A stretch of 14,899 bases of DNA from positions 1 to 14,899 of the forward strand of contig CAMLLI010000014.1 of NCBI GenBank assembly GCA_946480685.1, given 5' to 3'. Below are positions 1 to 8,327 of the stretch, in pieces; position 1 is the first letter of the stretch, and every line of letters starts with the position of its first letter. The DNA comes from an uncultured Flammeovirgaceae bacterium. Its GTDB lineage: Bacteria > Bacteroidota > Bacteroidia > Cytophagales > Cyclobacteriaceae. The notes under the pieces were generated by a model. It saw only the letters and a program-made list of their open reading frames with translations. It had not been told where the DNA came from and made no database searches. Made by a program: the position numbers and the translations under genes.

Positions 1-1818
1 AAAGGCGTTGACTCACTAGCGTATCACTTGTCACGATTTTTTAGAGACAAGTCTAAGGAGGACTACAAGCGGATGTTGATCGATGCCCGTAAATCACACA
101 AGCAGTATATTATACTTAATCGCAAGCGCATCGATTATCAGGATAAAAAGATGATGATGGACTGGCCTATATTTCGTGAAGGCCGGCTTCGTGGCGGTGC
201 TATATTTGAAAAAGTGGATGTGCGTTATCATCCCTTCTCAAATCTCAGTAAAAGAACGATCGGGTTCATCAACGAGAATGATAAAGGAGCAGGACTCGAA
301 TTCTCTTTCGATAAGCAGCTTGGTGGTCAGGATGGATACGCTTACTATCAGAAAATATCCGGTGGTATATGGAAGCCGGTATACGATGCCAACAATGTAA
401 AAGCAGTGGATGGTCTCGATCTGCAAACTACACTGGATATCAACTTGCAAGATGTAGCCGAGACAGCTTTGCATAAAGCGATGGTGGATCACGATGCAGA
501 CGATGGATTGGTAGCGGTAATGGAAGTTTCTACAGGTGAGATCAAGGCTATATCAAACCTCAGCAGCGATGGTCGCGGTGGATTCTATGAGAAGTTCAAC
601 TTTGCAGCGGCAGGATTGTTCGAGCCGGGATCAACGTTTAAGGCAGTCACCATGATTGCTCTACTGGAAGATACTAACATGGAGTTGACCGACAGCATCG
701 ATGTTGGTAACGGAGAATTTACTTTCTACAATAAAACTGTTCGCGATCACGAAGATCATGGATTGGGAACTGTAACGATTAAGGAAGCATTTGAGCATTC
801 CTCAAACGTAGCGATGGCCAAGCTGGTGGATAAACATTTTGGTTTGCATCCGCAGAAGTTTGTAGACTATATCGATCGTCTTAAACTGTCGCAACCACTC
901 GGTATTCAGATTGTCGGTGAGCCAACACCTAAAATCAAACGCCCGGGACAAAAAGGCTGGAGTGGTATAAGTTTACCCTGGATGGCATACGGGTATGGTT
1001 TTGAAATCACACCACTGCATACACTCGCATTGTATAACGCTATAGCGAACAATGGTAAAATGATAAAGCCAGTATTTGTAAGAGCGATTAAGCATGCTGA
1101 CGAAGACGAAACGAAATTTGAGACAGAGGTGATTAACAGCAGTATATGTTCCGATAAGACACTCGATCAATTGAGACTACTGCTGGAAGGTGTTGTAGAG
1201 AATGGAACGGCAAAGAATATAAAAGGAACACATTACCGTATAGCTGGTAAAACCGGAACTGCGCAGATATTGGACAAAGGCCGCTATACTAAAAAATATG
1301 TTACTTCATTCGTTGGATACTTTCCGGCACATGCGCCTAAATATAGCGCCATTGTGTTGATTAAGAATCCAAGAGGCTGGTATCAATACGGAAGCAGTGT
1401 AGCTGCACCTGTGTTTAAAGAGATCGCAGATAATATATATGCACGTGATATAAATCTGCATCAGCCGATGGATATCAAGAAGTTTACAAAGACTGATGTA
1501 TTACCTGTGATACGAGCCGGTAATCAGCAGGAGTTAACGATGCTGTGTAATGAATTGGGCGTGTCCAATCATTCCCTTACTGAAAATGAATGGGTACGTT
1601 CATCGCGTGCCGGCAATGGTGTTAACTGGAAAAAAGCAATTGAAGGAAAAGATGTAGTACCGGATGTAAAGGGAATGACTTTCCGCGATGCGATATACTT
1701 ATTGGAGAAATCCGGCCTCAATGTTTTCTATGAAGGAAAGGGTCGAGTGCAGGATCAATCTATAGCAGCAGGTGCGCGTGTCTCAAAAGGCGACCGCATC
1801 TATATACGGTTGAATTAG
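1..1818 (+). CDS. ftsI: Septal peptidoglycan transpeptidase FtsI (PBP2x/PBP3-like, PASTA), 5'-truncated by the window
   Basis: This is the class B penicillin-binding protein that crosslinks septal peptidoglycan in the periplasm as the partner of FtsW. The frame is open from base 1 (KGVDSLAYH...), so the TTG at 28 is not the start. The membrane anchor and first part of the dimerisation domain lie outside the window; 605 codons are visible. The transpeptidase motifs are all present: SxxK as STFK at 631-642 (nucleophile Ser at 631-633), SxN as SSN at 799-807, and KTGT at 1249-1260. A C-terminal PASTA domain (from about 1651, VVPDVKGMTFRDA...) ends the protein. A weaker PASTA-like stretch precedes it at about 1495-1590. 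FtsI with PASTA ahead of murE is the usual Bacteroidota arrangement. The stop is followed by a 56-nt spacer with DnaA-box-like sequences. Identity is certain; only the N-terminus is missing. Confidence 0.97.
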   Translation, partial: KGVDSLAYHLSRFFRDKSKEDYKRMLIDARKSHKQYIILNRKRIDYQDKKMMMDWPIFREGRLRGGAIFEKVDVRYHPFSNLSKRTIGFINENDKGAGLEFSFDKQLGGQDGYAYYQKISGGIWKPVYDANNVKAVDGLDLQTTLDINLQDVAETALHKAMVDHDADDGLVAVMEVSTGEIKAISNLSSDGRGGFYEKFNFAAAGLFEPGSTFKAVTMIALLEDTNMELTDSIDVGNGEFTFYNKTVRDHEDHGLGTVTIKEAFEHSSNVAMAKLVDKHFGLHPQKFVDYIDRLKLSQPLGIQIVGEPTPKIKRPGQKGWSGISLPWMAYGYGFEITPLHTLALYNAIANNGKMIKPVFVRAIKHADEDETKFETEVINSSICSDKTLDQLRLLLEGVVENGTAKNIKGTHYRIAGKTGTAQILDKGRYTKKYVTSFVGYFPAHAPKYSAIVLIKNPRGWYQYGSSVAAPVFKEIADNIYARDINLHQPMDIKKFTKTDVLPVIRAGNQQELTMLCNELGVSNHSLTENEWVRSSRAGNGVNWKKAIEGKDVVPDVKGMTFRDAIYLLEKSGLNVFYEGKGRVQDQSIAAGARVSKGDRIYIRLN

Positions 1819-1832
1819 TATAAATGTGGAAT

Positions 1833-1854
1833 TGTGAATAAAAATTGTGGATAA
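1833..1854 (-). promoter_or_regulatory. Two tandem DnaA-box-like 9-mers in the ftsI-murE spacer
   Basis: On the minus strand, 1846-1854 reads TTATCCACA, a perfect match to the classical DnaA box. 1833-1841 reads TTATTCACA, which fits the relaxed consensus TTATNCACA. Both point the same way, 13 nt apart. A third, degenerate TGTGGA-containing copy begins at 1825. The sites lie 20-42 nt upstream of the murE GTG. The match to the consensus is seen directly; binding and any regulatory effect are inferred. Confidence 0.45.
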
Positions 1855-1874
1855 CTTTCGAAGAGTAAAAAGAC

Positions 1875-3338
1875 GTGGCTGAATTAAAAGATATACTATA
1901 TAAAGTTTCACTCACTTCGAGTTACGGTAACATGAGCGTTGCCGTAAACGGAGTATGCTTTGATTCGCGTAAAGCAAAGCCAGGCTTTTTATTTGTTGCT
2001 GTAAAAGGTACACTTTCTGACGGGCACGATTATATAACAACAGCCATCGATGCAGGTGCTGCCTCTGTTGTGTGTGAAAAATTACCCGGAGTGATCAACG
2101 AAGCAGTAACGTATGTTACGGTTAAAGACAGCGCCCAAGCACTCGGTATAATTGCTTCTAACTTCTATGGTAGCCCATCCGAGAAAGTGAAACTCACAGG
2201 TGTTACCGGTACCAATGGCAAGACCACAACGGCTACGCTACTGTACCAATTGTTTACCAAGCTCGGCTATACAGTCGGACTGATCTCTACAGTTGAAAAC
2301 AGAATAGCAGAAAAAATAATTCCAGCTACGCATACCACACCCGATCCTATACAACTGAATGACCTTCTGAAAAAAATGGTGGAACAAGGATGTTCGCACG
2401 TTTTTATGGAAGTGAGCTCGCATGCTGTGGATCAGGAGCGTATTGCCGGGATAAAATTCGCGGGCGCTATATTCACCAACATTACGCACGATCACCTCGA
2501 CTATCACAAGACATTCGAGAACTATATAAAAGCAAAGAAGAAATTCTTTGATGATCTTCCTGCCGATGCGTTTGCTGTAGTAAATGCAGATGACAAACGC
2601 GGTATGGTAATGCTGCAGAATACAAAAGCTACTAAATATAGCTTTGGTCTGAAGAAGATGGTAGACTTCAAAGGAAAGATCATCACAAATTCTATTGAAG
2701 GTCTCGAGATCGAGATTGGAGGCAAGAATGTATGGTTCCAGATGATCGGTGACTTCAACGCCTATAATTTACTAGGAGTATACGGTGCAGCTGTATTACT
2801 CGGAGAAGATGCAGATGAAGTGCTGACACAGCTTTCATCATTACGCGGTGCACCAGGAAGATTTGAACTGGTAATGCCAGGCTCGAAGATCATTGCTATA
2901 GTAGACTATGCGCATACTCCGGATGCATTGAAAAATGTACTCGAAACGATAGCACAGTTTCGCACCGGCAATGAACAGGTAATTACTGTAGTAGGTTGTG
3001 GTGGAAACAGAGATAAGACCAAGCGCCCGCTGATGGCATCCATCGCGTGTCGCTTAAGTGATAAAGTGGTGCTTACGTCTGATAACCCGCGTGATGAAGA
3101 TCCGATGGAGATCATCCGCGAAATGCAGACCGGTGTAACACCTTCAGAAACGCGCAAGACACTGGTAATGGCAGACCGCGAGGAAGCAATCAAAACTGCC
3201 TGCATGATGGCGAAAGAAAACGACATCATTCTGGTAGCCGGTAAAGGTCATGAAGATTATCAGGAGATAAAAGGAGTAAAGTATCCTTTTGATGATCGCA
3301 AAGTAGTAGAGCGGATGTTGAAAATGTTTAACAACTAG
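1875..3338 (+). CDS. murE: UDP-MurNAc-tripeptide synthetase MurE (meso-DAP-adding)
   Basis: This cytoplasmic ATP-dependent ligase adds the third residue to UDP-MurNAc-L-Ala-D-Glu. At 487 aa it has the full family length. The P-loop GTNGKTT is at residues 112-118. DHLDYH precedes the expected carbamylated lysine (K221, aligning with E. coli K224). The DNPR motif at residues 403-406 is the signature of the meso-diaminopimelate-adding subgroup, so the peptidoglycan is probably DAP type. The GTG start is chosen because an in-frame TAA sits at 1866-1868. The resulting N-terminus (MAELKDILYKV) also fits MurE proteins of this phylum, and the next ATG would remove 19 residues of the substrate domain. 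No Shine-Dalgarno is seen. A 66-nt spacer separates it from mraY. Confidence 0.98.
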   Translation: MAELKDILYKVSLTSSYGNMSVAVNGVCFDSRKAKPGFLFVAVKGTLSDGHDYITTAIDAGAASVVCEKLPGVINEAVTYVTVKDSAQALGIIASNFYGSPSEKVKLTGVTGTNGKTTTATLLYQLFTKLGYTVGLISTVENRIAEKIIPATHTTPDPIQLNDLLKKMVEQGCSHVFMEVSSHAVDQERIAGIKFAGAIFTNITHDHLDYHKTFENYIKAKKKFFDDLPADAFAVVNADDKRGMVMLQNTKATKYSFGLKKMVDFKGKIITNSIEGLEIEIGGKNVWFQMIGDFNAYNLLGVYGAAVLLGEDADEVLTQLSSLRGAPGRFELVMPGSKIIAIVDYAHTPDALKNVLETIAQFRTGNEQVITVVGCGGNRDKTKRPLMASIACRLSDKVVLTSDNPRDEDPMEIIREMQTGVTPSETRKTLVMADREEAIKTACMMAKENDIILVAGKGHEDYQEIKGVKYPFDDRKVVERMLKMFNN

Positions 3339-3371
3339 CCGCGCACTGCAAAAGAGATTTGATACTAAAAG

Positions 3372-3383
3372 ATATATAGTATA
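3372..3383 (+). repeat. Spacer 12-mer ATATATAGTATA, copy 1 (before mraY)
   Basis: This exact 12-mer lies in the murE-mraY spacer, ending 21 nt before the mraY ATG. The same 12-mer occurs before murG and ftsZ, and inverted after ftsZ. It could be the AT-rich part of internal promoters or a protein-binding site; the role is unknown. Confidence 0.6.
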
Positions 3384-3404
3384 CGAAAAATTTAGACGAC
3401 CGAG

Positions 3405-4634
3405 ATGCTGTATTATTTGTTTGATTACTTGAATTCACTGGATATACCCGGAGCAGGGGTGTTTCAGTATATATCATTCCGTGCAGGAATGGCAGCATTC
3501 CTTTCGCTTTTGATTACGATAACGTTCGGCAAAAACCTGATCAACTTCCTGCGTAAAAAACAGGTAGGTGAAGATATACGCGACCTGGGATTGGAAGGAC
3601 AGATCCAGAAAAAAGGAACACCTACCATGGGTGGTCTGATCATCATTGCTGCGATACTGGTACCAACATTACTATTCGCTAAACTGGATAATGTATATGT
3701 AGTACTCCTCATCATTGCAACGTGCTGGCTGGGTATTATTGGTTTCCTGGATGACTATATCAAAGTGTTCCGTAAGAATAAGGAAGGTCTCGCAGGCCGA
3801 TTCAAAATTGTAGGACAGGTAGGTTTAGGTCTGATCGTAGGACTCACGCTATATTTCAATGAGTTCGTAGTAGTGCGGGAAGTAAGTCCTGCATCGCTGG
3901 CAAGCATTGAGACAGCCGCTTTTCAGCAGGATCCGGATTCACAGATCGAGTATAAAGATGTGAAGTCTACCAAGACAACGGTGCCTTTCGCGAAGAACAA
4001 TGAATTGGACTATGGCAAGATACTCCCGTTTGTTCCTGAGAAATATACCTGGGTGATCTATGTACTGGTAGTAATTGTGATCATTACCGCTGTATCCAAC
4101 GGTGCGAACATAACCGATGGTATCGATGGACTCGCAGCCGGTACATCCGGAATTATAGGACTAACACTTGCTATACTGGCATACCTCTCCGGTCGTATAG
4201 ACTTTAGTAGTTACCTGAACATAATGTATATACCGAACCTGGCAGAGCTGGTAATTTTCTGTACAGCGTTCGTAGGGGCGTGCCTCGGTTTCCTCTGGTA
4301 CAATGCATACCCGGCACAGGTGTTCATGGGCGATACCGGAAGTTTGACACTCGGTGGTGTGATTGCCGTATTGGCACTCGCAGTTCGCAAGGAATTATTG
4401 ATCCCTGCACTCTGCGGAATTTTCCTTATCGAAAATCTCTCGGTGATTATACAGGTATCGTACTTCAAATATACCAAGAAGAAATACGGTGAAGGCAGAC
4501 GAATCTTTTTGATGTCGCCACTGCACCACCACTATCAAAAGAAAAATATACATGAAGCGAAAATTGTAACACGCTTCTGGATTGTAGGTATACTGCTGGC
4601 GATTATAACACTGGCAACATTGAAATTGAGATAA
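3405..4634 (+). CDS. mraY: Phospho-MurNAc-pentapeptide translocase MraY
   Basis: This polytopic inner-membrane enzyme transfers phospho-MurNAc-pentapeptide from UDP to undecaprenyl phosphate, making lipid I. Its 409 residues hold about ten hydrophobic segments. Family motifs are visible: GTPTMGG (about residues 67-73), the aspartate pair DDY at 116-118, [12 protein letters not shown] starting at 232 (Mg2+ and substrate site), and LHHHY with its histidine triad at 374-376. A hydrophilic stretch of roughly 50 residues (about 160-210) between membrane segments makes the protein longer than the E. coli enzyme (about 360 aa). I recall this insertion as common in Bacteroidota. The ATG at 3405 gives the usual MLYYLFDYL start. 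The stop overlaps the murD start by one base (TAATG), suggesting translational coupling. Confidence 0.98.
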   Translation: MLYYLFDYLNSLDIPGAGVFQYISFRAGMAAFLSLLITITFGKNLINFLRKKQVGEDIRDLGLEGQIQKKGTPTMGGLIIIAAILVPTLLFAKLDNVYVVLLIIATCWLGIIGFLDDYIKVFRKNKEGLAGRFKIVGQVGLGLIVGLTLYFNEFVVVREVSPASLASIETAAFQQDPDSQIEYKDVKSTKTTVPFAKNNELDYGKILPFVPEKYTWVIYVLVVIVIITAVSNGANITDGIDGLAAGTSGIIGLTLAILAYLSGRIDFSSYLNIMYIPNLAELVIFCTAFVGACLGFLWYNAYPAQVFMGDTGSLTLGGVIAVLALAVRKELLIPALCGIFLIENLSVIIQVSYFKYTKKKYGEGRRIFLMSPLHHHYQKKNIHEAKIVTRFWIVGILLAIITLATLKLR

Positions 4635-5986
4635 TGAGCGAACGCATCGTCATATTGGGAGCAGGGGAGAGCGGAACGGGAGCAGCATTGCTCGCGAAGC
4701 AGAAGGGCTTTGATGTTTTTGTATCAGACCAGGGTCAGATCAAAGACAAGTATAAAGCAGAACTGCAGCAGCACGGTATTGCTTTTGAAGACAGCACGCA
4801 TACAGAAGCATCTATACTCAATGCTCAGCTGGTTATTAAAAGTCCGGGTATACCGGATAAAGCAGAGATCGTTAAAAAGATCAAAGCTGCCAGTATACCG
4901 GTGATTGATGAGATTGAATTTGCGTCACGCTATATCAACGGGAAGATCATTGCTATAACCGGAACGAACGGTAAAACTACCACTACACTGCTCACCTATC
5001 ATTTACTGAAGAGTGCAGGGTATAATGTAGCACTGGCTGGTAATGTTGGTTTCAGCATGGCACGTCAGATCACCGAGAAGAATTTTGACTGGTATGTACT
5101 CGAAATGAGCAGCTTCCAGTTAGACGGAACGAAGAAGTTTAAACCGGAGATCGGTATACTGTTGAATATTACTCCTGATCACCTCGATCGCTATGAGTAT
5201 ACCATGCAGAAATATATCGACTCCAAGTTCAGGCTCATTCAGCAGATGGATGCGAGCCAGCACTTTATATACTATACGGATGATGCTGTAATAGCAACAG
5301 AGGTAGAGAAGAAAAATATACTTCCCGATCAGGTGAAAGTATCATTGAAGAATGATGCCAATACCAAGGCATACTTCGATGGCGCGAAAATGCGTTTTAA
5401 TCTGAAAGACAGCTTTGCCATAGCGCAATCAGAAACAACGCTGAAAGGTCCGCATAACCTGATCAATACCATGGCTGCTGTTTCAGCTGCGTACCTCGCA
5501 GGTGTAAAACTCGAAGCCATTCGCGAAGGATTGAAAACCTTTAAGAACGCACCACACAGACTCGAGTCTGTGGCCGTGATAAAAGGCGTTGAGTTTGTAA
5601 ACGATTCAAAGGCAACCAATGTAGACTCAGTAGTATATGCATTGGGCAGCTATGATAAGCCGCTGGTATGGATTGCCGGTGGTGTTGACAAGGGCAACGA
5701 CTATAACATTATAAAAGAAGACGTACGCAAGAAGGCGCGCGCACTGATATGTCTCGGTAAAGAGAATGACAAGCTGAAAAAGGCATTTGGCGATGTGGTG
5801 CCTGTAATACAGGAAACACAAAGCGTACCCGAGCTTGTGCGTATGGCCCTGGCGTTGGCGAAAGCTGGTGATGTAGTGTTGCTCTCTCCGGCATGTGCAA
5901 GTTTTGATCTCTTTAAGAATTATGAAGATCGCGGAGATCAGTTTAGAAAGGCAGTACTGGATTTAAAGAAAGAAGCGGAGGCATAG
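4634..5986 (+). CDS. murD: UDP-MurNAc-L-alanine--D-glutamate ligase MurD
   Basis: This cytoplasmic Mur ligase adds D-Glu to UDP-MurNAc-L-Ala using ATP. Its 450 residues are in the normal range. An N-terminal Rossmann-like loop (ILGAGESGTG, residues 7-16) binds the UDP substrate. The central P-loop GTNGKTT is at 110-116. DHLDRY is followed by a lysine at residue 198, the same number as the carbamylated lysine of E. coli MurD. NDSKATN in the C-terminal half is typical of the family. The ATG overlaps the mraY stop by one base, and only one base separates its TAG from the ftsW ATG. Synthesis of mraY, murD and ftsW is therefore probably coupled. Confidence 0.98.
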   Translation: MSERIVILGAGESGTGAALLAKQKGFDVFVSDQGQIKDKYKAELQQHGIAFEDSTHTEASILNAQLVIKSPGIPDKAEIVKKIKAASIPVIDEIEFASRYINGKIIAITGTNGKTTTTLLTYHLLKSAGYNVALAGNVGFSMARQITEKNFDWYVLEMSSFQLDGTKKFKPEIGILLNITPDHLDRYEYTMQKYIDSKFRLIQQMDASQHFIYYTDDAVIATEVEKKNILPDQVKVSLKNDANTKAYFDGAKMRFNLKDSFAIAQSETTLKGPHNLINTMAAVSAAYLAGVKLEAIREGLKTFKNAPHRLESVAVIKGVEFVNDSKATNVDSVVYALGSYDKPLVWIAGGVDKGNDYNIIKEDVRKKARALICLGKENDKLKKAFGDVVPVIQETQSVPELVRMALALAKAGDVVLLSPACASFDLFKNYEDRGDQFRKAVLDLKKEAEA

Positions 5987-5987
5987 T

Positions 5988-7181
5988 ATGGTTAAATTCA
6001 AAGAATGGGCTGACAAGAATCTGCAAGGTGACAAAGTTATCTGGGCAGTGGTGTTCGCATTATCCATGATCAGCATTCTGGTGGTATATAGTTCCATCGG
6101 TACGCTGGCCTATAAACATGCCAAGAGTCCGGAGTACCTGCTGATTAAACATACCATGACGGTACTGGCAGGTTTAGCTGCCATGTGGTTTGCGCACAAG
6201 ATTGACTATAGATACTACTCGAAGATCTCCAAGTTCGCGCTGTGGATCAGTATACCGTTGTTGATATATACTTTTACCAACGGTGTTACGTTGAATGATG
6301 CTGCACGTTGGATACAAGTTCCGATCGTAGGATCATTCCAGCCTTCAGACTTTGCGAGTTTGGCATTAATCGTGAACCTCGCGAGTATGTTGTCCAAACG
6401 TCAGCAGAATATAGATGATATTAAGGAATCACTGATCCCTATATTGTTCTGGTGCGGAATGATCTGCGGATTGATCGCTCTCACCAACTTGTCTACAGCC
6501 GTGTTATTACTCATCACCTGTATGCTCATCATGTTCATCGGTCGTGTTCCAACCAAATATTTAGCGATGCTGGTATTTGTTGGTTTACTCTTCGGTGCAT
6601 TGGCGATCAAGTTTGGTAGCCGCGGTGAGACAGCGAAGAACAGGATCACCAACTTCATCAACGGAACAGAACTTCCGTTCCAGGCCAAGCACGCGCGCAT
6701 TGCCGTTGCAACCGGTGGGGTGGTGGGTAAAGGTCCGGGTAACAGTGATCAGCGAAATATACTGCCGCACCCTTACTCTGACTTTGTGTACGCTATTGTG
6801 ATTGAAGAGTATGGTATGTTGGGAGGGATCATTGTTCTGGCACTATACCTGTTACTGCTGCATCGGGGAATGAAAGCGTCCTATAACAGCGAGCGAGCCT
6901 TCGGAGGTTTACTCTCGGCAGGGTTATGTTTCGATCTCGTCTGTCAGGCCATGGTAAACATGGGCGTTGTGGTTGGACTCGGACCAATCACAGGACAACC
7001 CTTGCCCTTAATATCAATGGGTGGTACATCCATGGTGTTTACAGGTTTGTCCATTGGAATTGTGTTGAGTGTGAGCCGCGGAGAACAAGACCGTGCATGG
7101 GCAGAACAAACCGGTGAAGTAAAGGAGAAGGATAAAGAAAAAGAACCGAAGAACGTGCCGGCCGCAAAAGCTGCAGCATAA
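5988..7181 (+). CDS. ftsW: Septal peptidoglycan glycosyltransferase FtsW (SEDS family)
   Basis: FtsW polymerises lipid II into septal glycan strands in complex with FtsI. The 397-aa protein has about ten hydrophobic segments. It carries the SEDS landmarks: AARWIQ...QPSDFASL in the first third, PYSDFVYAIVIEE with the proposed catalytic aspartate at residue 265, and the signature PLPLISMGGTS at 338-348. The C-terminal tail (about residues 370-397) is strongly charged (EKDKEKEPK) and presumably cytoplasmic. FtsW rather than RodA is chosen because of its place between murD and murG. The start lies 1 nt after murD, and a 30-nt spacer leads to murG. Confidence 0.97.
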   Translation: MVKFKEWADKNLQGDKVIWAVVFALSMISILVVYSSIGTLAYKHAKSPEYLLIKHTMTVLAGLAAMWFAHKIDYRYYSKISKFALWISIPLLIYTFTNGVTLNDAARWIQVPIVGSFQPSDFASLALIVNLASMLSKRQQNIDDIKESLIPILFWCGMICGLIALTNLSTAVLLLITCMLIMFIGRVPTKYLAMLVFVGLLFGALAIKFGSRGETAKNRITNFINGTELPFQAKHARIAVATGGVVGKGPGNSDQRNILPHPYSDFVYAIVIEEYGMLGGIIVLALYLLLLHRGMKASYNSERAFGGLLSAGLCFDLVCQAMVNMGVVVGLGPITGQPLPLISMGGTSMVFTGLSIGIVLSVSRGEQDRAWAEQTGEVKEKDKEKEPKNVPAAKAAA

Positions 7182-7192
7182 TATATAGTATA
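7181..7192 (+). repeat. Spacer 12-mer ATATATAGTATA, copy 2 (ftsW-murG)
   Basis: This is an exact copy of the 12-mer, beginning on the last base of the ftsW stop codon and ending 19 nt before the murG TTG. A second, shorter GGATATATAG follows at 7201-7210. The spacing to the start resembles that of the mraY copy (21 nt). Confidence 0.6.
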
Positions 7193-7211
7193 GATTGAAC
7201 GGATATATAGC

Positions 7212-8327
7212 TTGACGCAACAGCAACCATACAGATTGATCATTAGCGGAGGAGGTACCGGAGGACATATCTTTCCGGCCGTAGCGATTGCGAACACTTT
7301 TCGCGAGCGTTATCCCGATGCTGATATACTCTTTGTGGGGGCGCAAGGCCGAATGGAAATGACACGCGTTCCGGAGGCTGGCTATAAAATCGTTGGACTT
7401 TGGATCAGCGGTTTACAGCGCAAGCTTACGTTGTCCAATTTGTTGTTCCCGATCAAGATGATCGTAAGCTATATGAAAGCGCGCGCGATTGTAAAACAGT
7501 TCAAGCCGCATGCTGTTATCGGAACGGGTGGTTATGCCAGTGGTCCGATTATGATAGCAGCAACACGTGCCAGTATACCTTCTGTTATACAGGAGCAAAA
7601 TTCATTTGCAGGTCTGGCCAATAAACAGGTAGCAAATAAAGTAAGCAAGGTATGCGTGGCGTATGACGGGATGGAGAAGTATTTCCCGAAGGAGAAGATC
7701 GTATTTACCGGCAACCCGGTGCGTAAAGATATACTGAGTACCGATACCAAACGCGAGAAAGCGTTAAGTCACTTCGGGTTCAGCAGCAATGTAAAAACGT
7801 TGCTGATTATTGGGGGAAGCCTCGGGGCAAGAACGATCAACGAGAGTATACTGGCAGGCATCGGTAAACTTGGCGAAGCACAGATACAAGTGATCTGGCA
7901 AACCGGTAAAGGATATTTTGAGACCTATAAGAATCAGCTTGGTAACTACGATACGAAGAAGATCCGCGTTCAGGATTTTGTTCGCGAGATGGACCTGGCG
8001 TACGCGGTTGCTGATATCGTGATATCACGTTCCGGTGCACTGGCGGTATCTGAACTTTGCATCGCGAAGAAAGCGTGTATACTGGTGCCGTCTCCCAATG
8101 TAGCGGAAGACCATCAGACCAAAAATGCAAAAGCGTTGGCGGATAAAGATGCAGCGATACTGATTCCGGATAAAGATGCAGGCACAAGGCTGGTAGATGA
8201 AGCGCTCCAGCTTTTGTTTGATGAAAGCCGTGCCGAAAAGCTTCGGGCTAATATTGCAAAACTTGCCAAGCCCAATGCCACGGAAGATATAGTAAATGAG
8301 ATTGAAAAATTAATAGCGCATAAGTAA
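7212..8327 (+). CDS. murG: UDP-GlcNAc:lipid I GlcNAc transferase MurG
   Basis: This peripheral inner-membrane GT-B enzyme adds GlcNAc to lipid I, making lipid II. At 371 aa it has full length. The N-terminal glycine loop GGTGGH is at residues 14-19. GTGGYASGP follows in the acceptor domain, and GGSLGA at 201-206 opens the C-terminal nucleotide-binding domain. SRSGALAVSEL and EDHQTKNA (from residue 299) line the UDP-GlcNAc site. The start is a TTG. An in-frame stop lies at 7191-7193, no ATG or GTG intervenes, and a later start would remove the glycine loop, so TTG is the best choice. The TAA directly abuts the murC GTG. Confidence 0.97.
   Translation: MTQQQPYRLIISGGGTGGHIFPAVAIANTFRERYPDADILFVGAQGRMEMTRVPEAGYKIVGLWISGLQRKLTLSNLLFPIKMIVSYMKARAIVKQFKPHAVIGTGGYASGPIMIAATRASIPSVIQEQNSFAGLANKQVANKVSKVCVAYDGMEKYFPKEKIVFTGNPVRKDILSTDTKREKALSHFGFSSNVKTLLIIGGSLGARTINESILAGIGKLGEAQIQVIWQTGKGYFETYKNQLGNYDTKKIRVQDFVREMDLAYAVADIVISRSGALAVSELCIAKKACILVPSPNVAEDHQTKNAKALADKDAAILIPDKDAGTRLVDEALQLLFDESRAEKLRANIAKLAKPNATEDIVNEIEKLIAHK

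Noticed and set aside
28..30. TTG as the start codon of ftsI
   Set aside because: The frame is open to base 1 and the upstream residues (KGVDSLAYH) belong to the FtsI family; the gene simply enters from outside the window.
1825..1855. Likeness to the E. coli lac operator (TGTGGAATTGTGA, later GGATAAC)
   Set aside because: The two parts are not at operator spacing, no LacI-type gene is nearby, and the DnaA-box reading explains the second half better.
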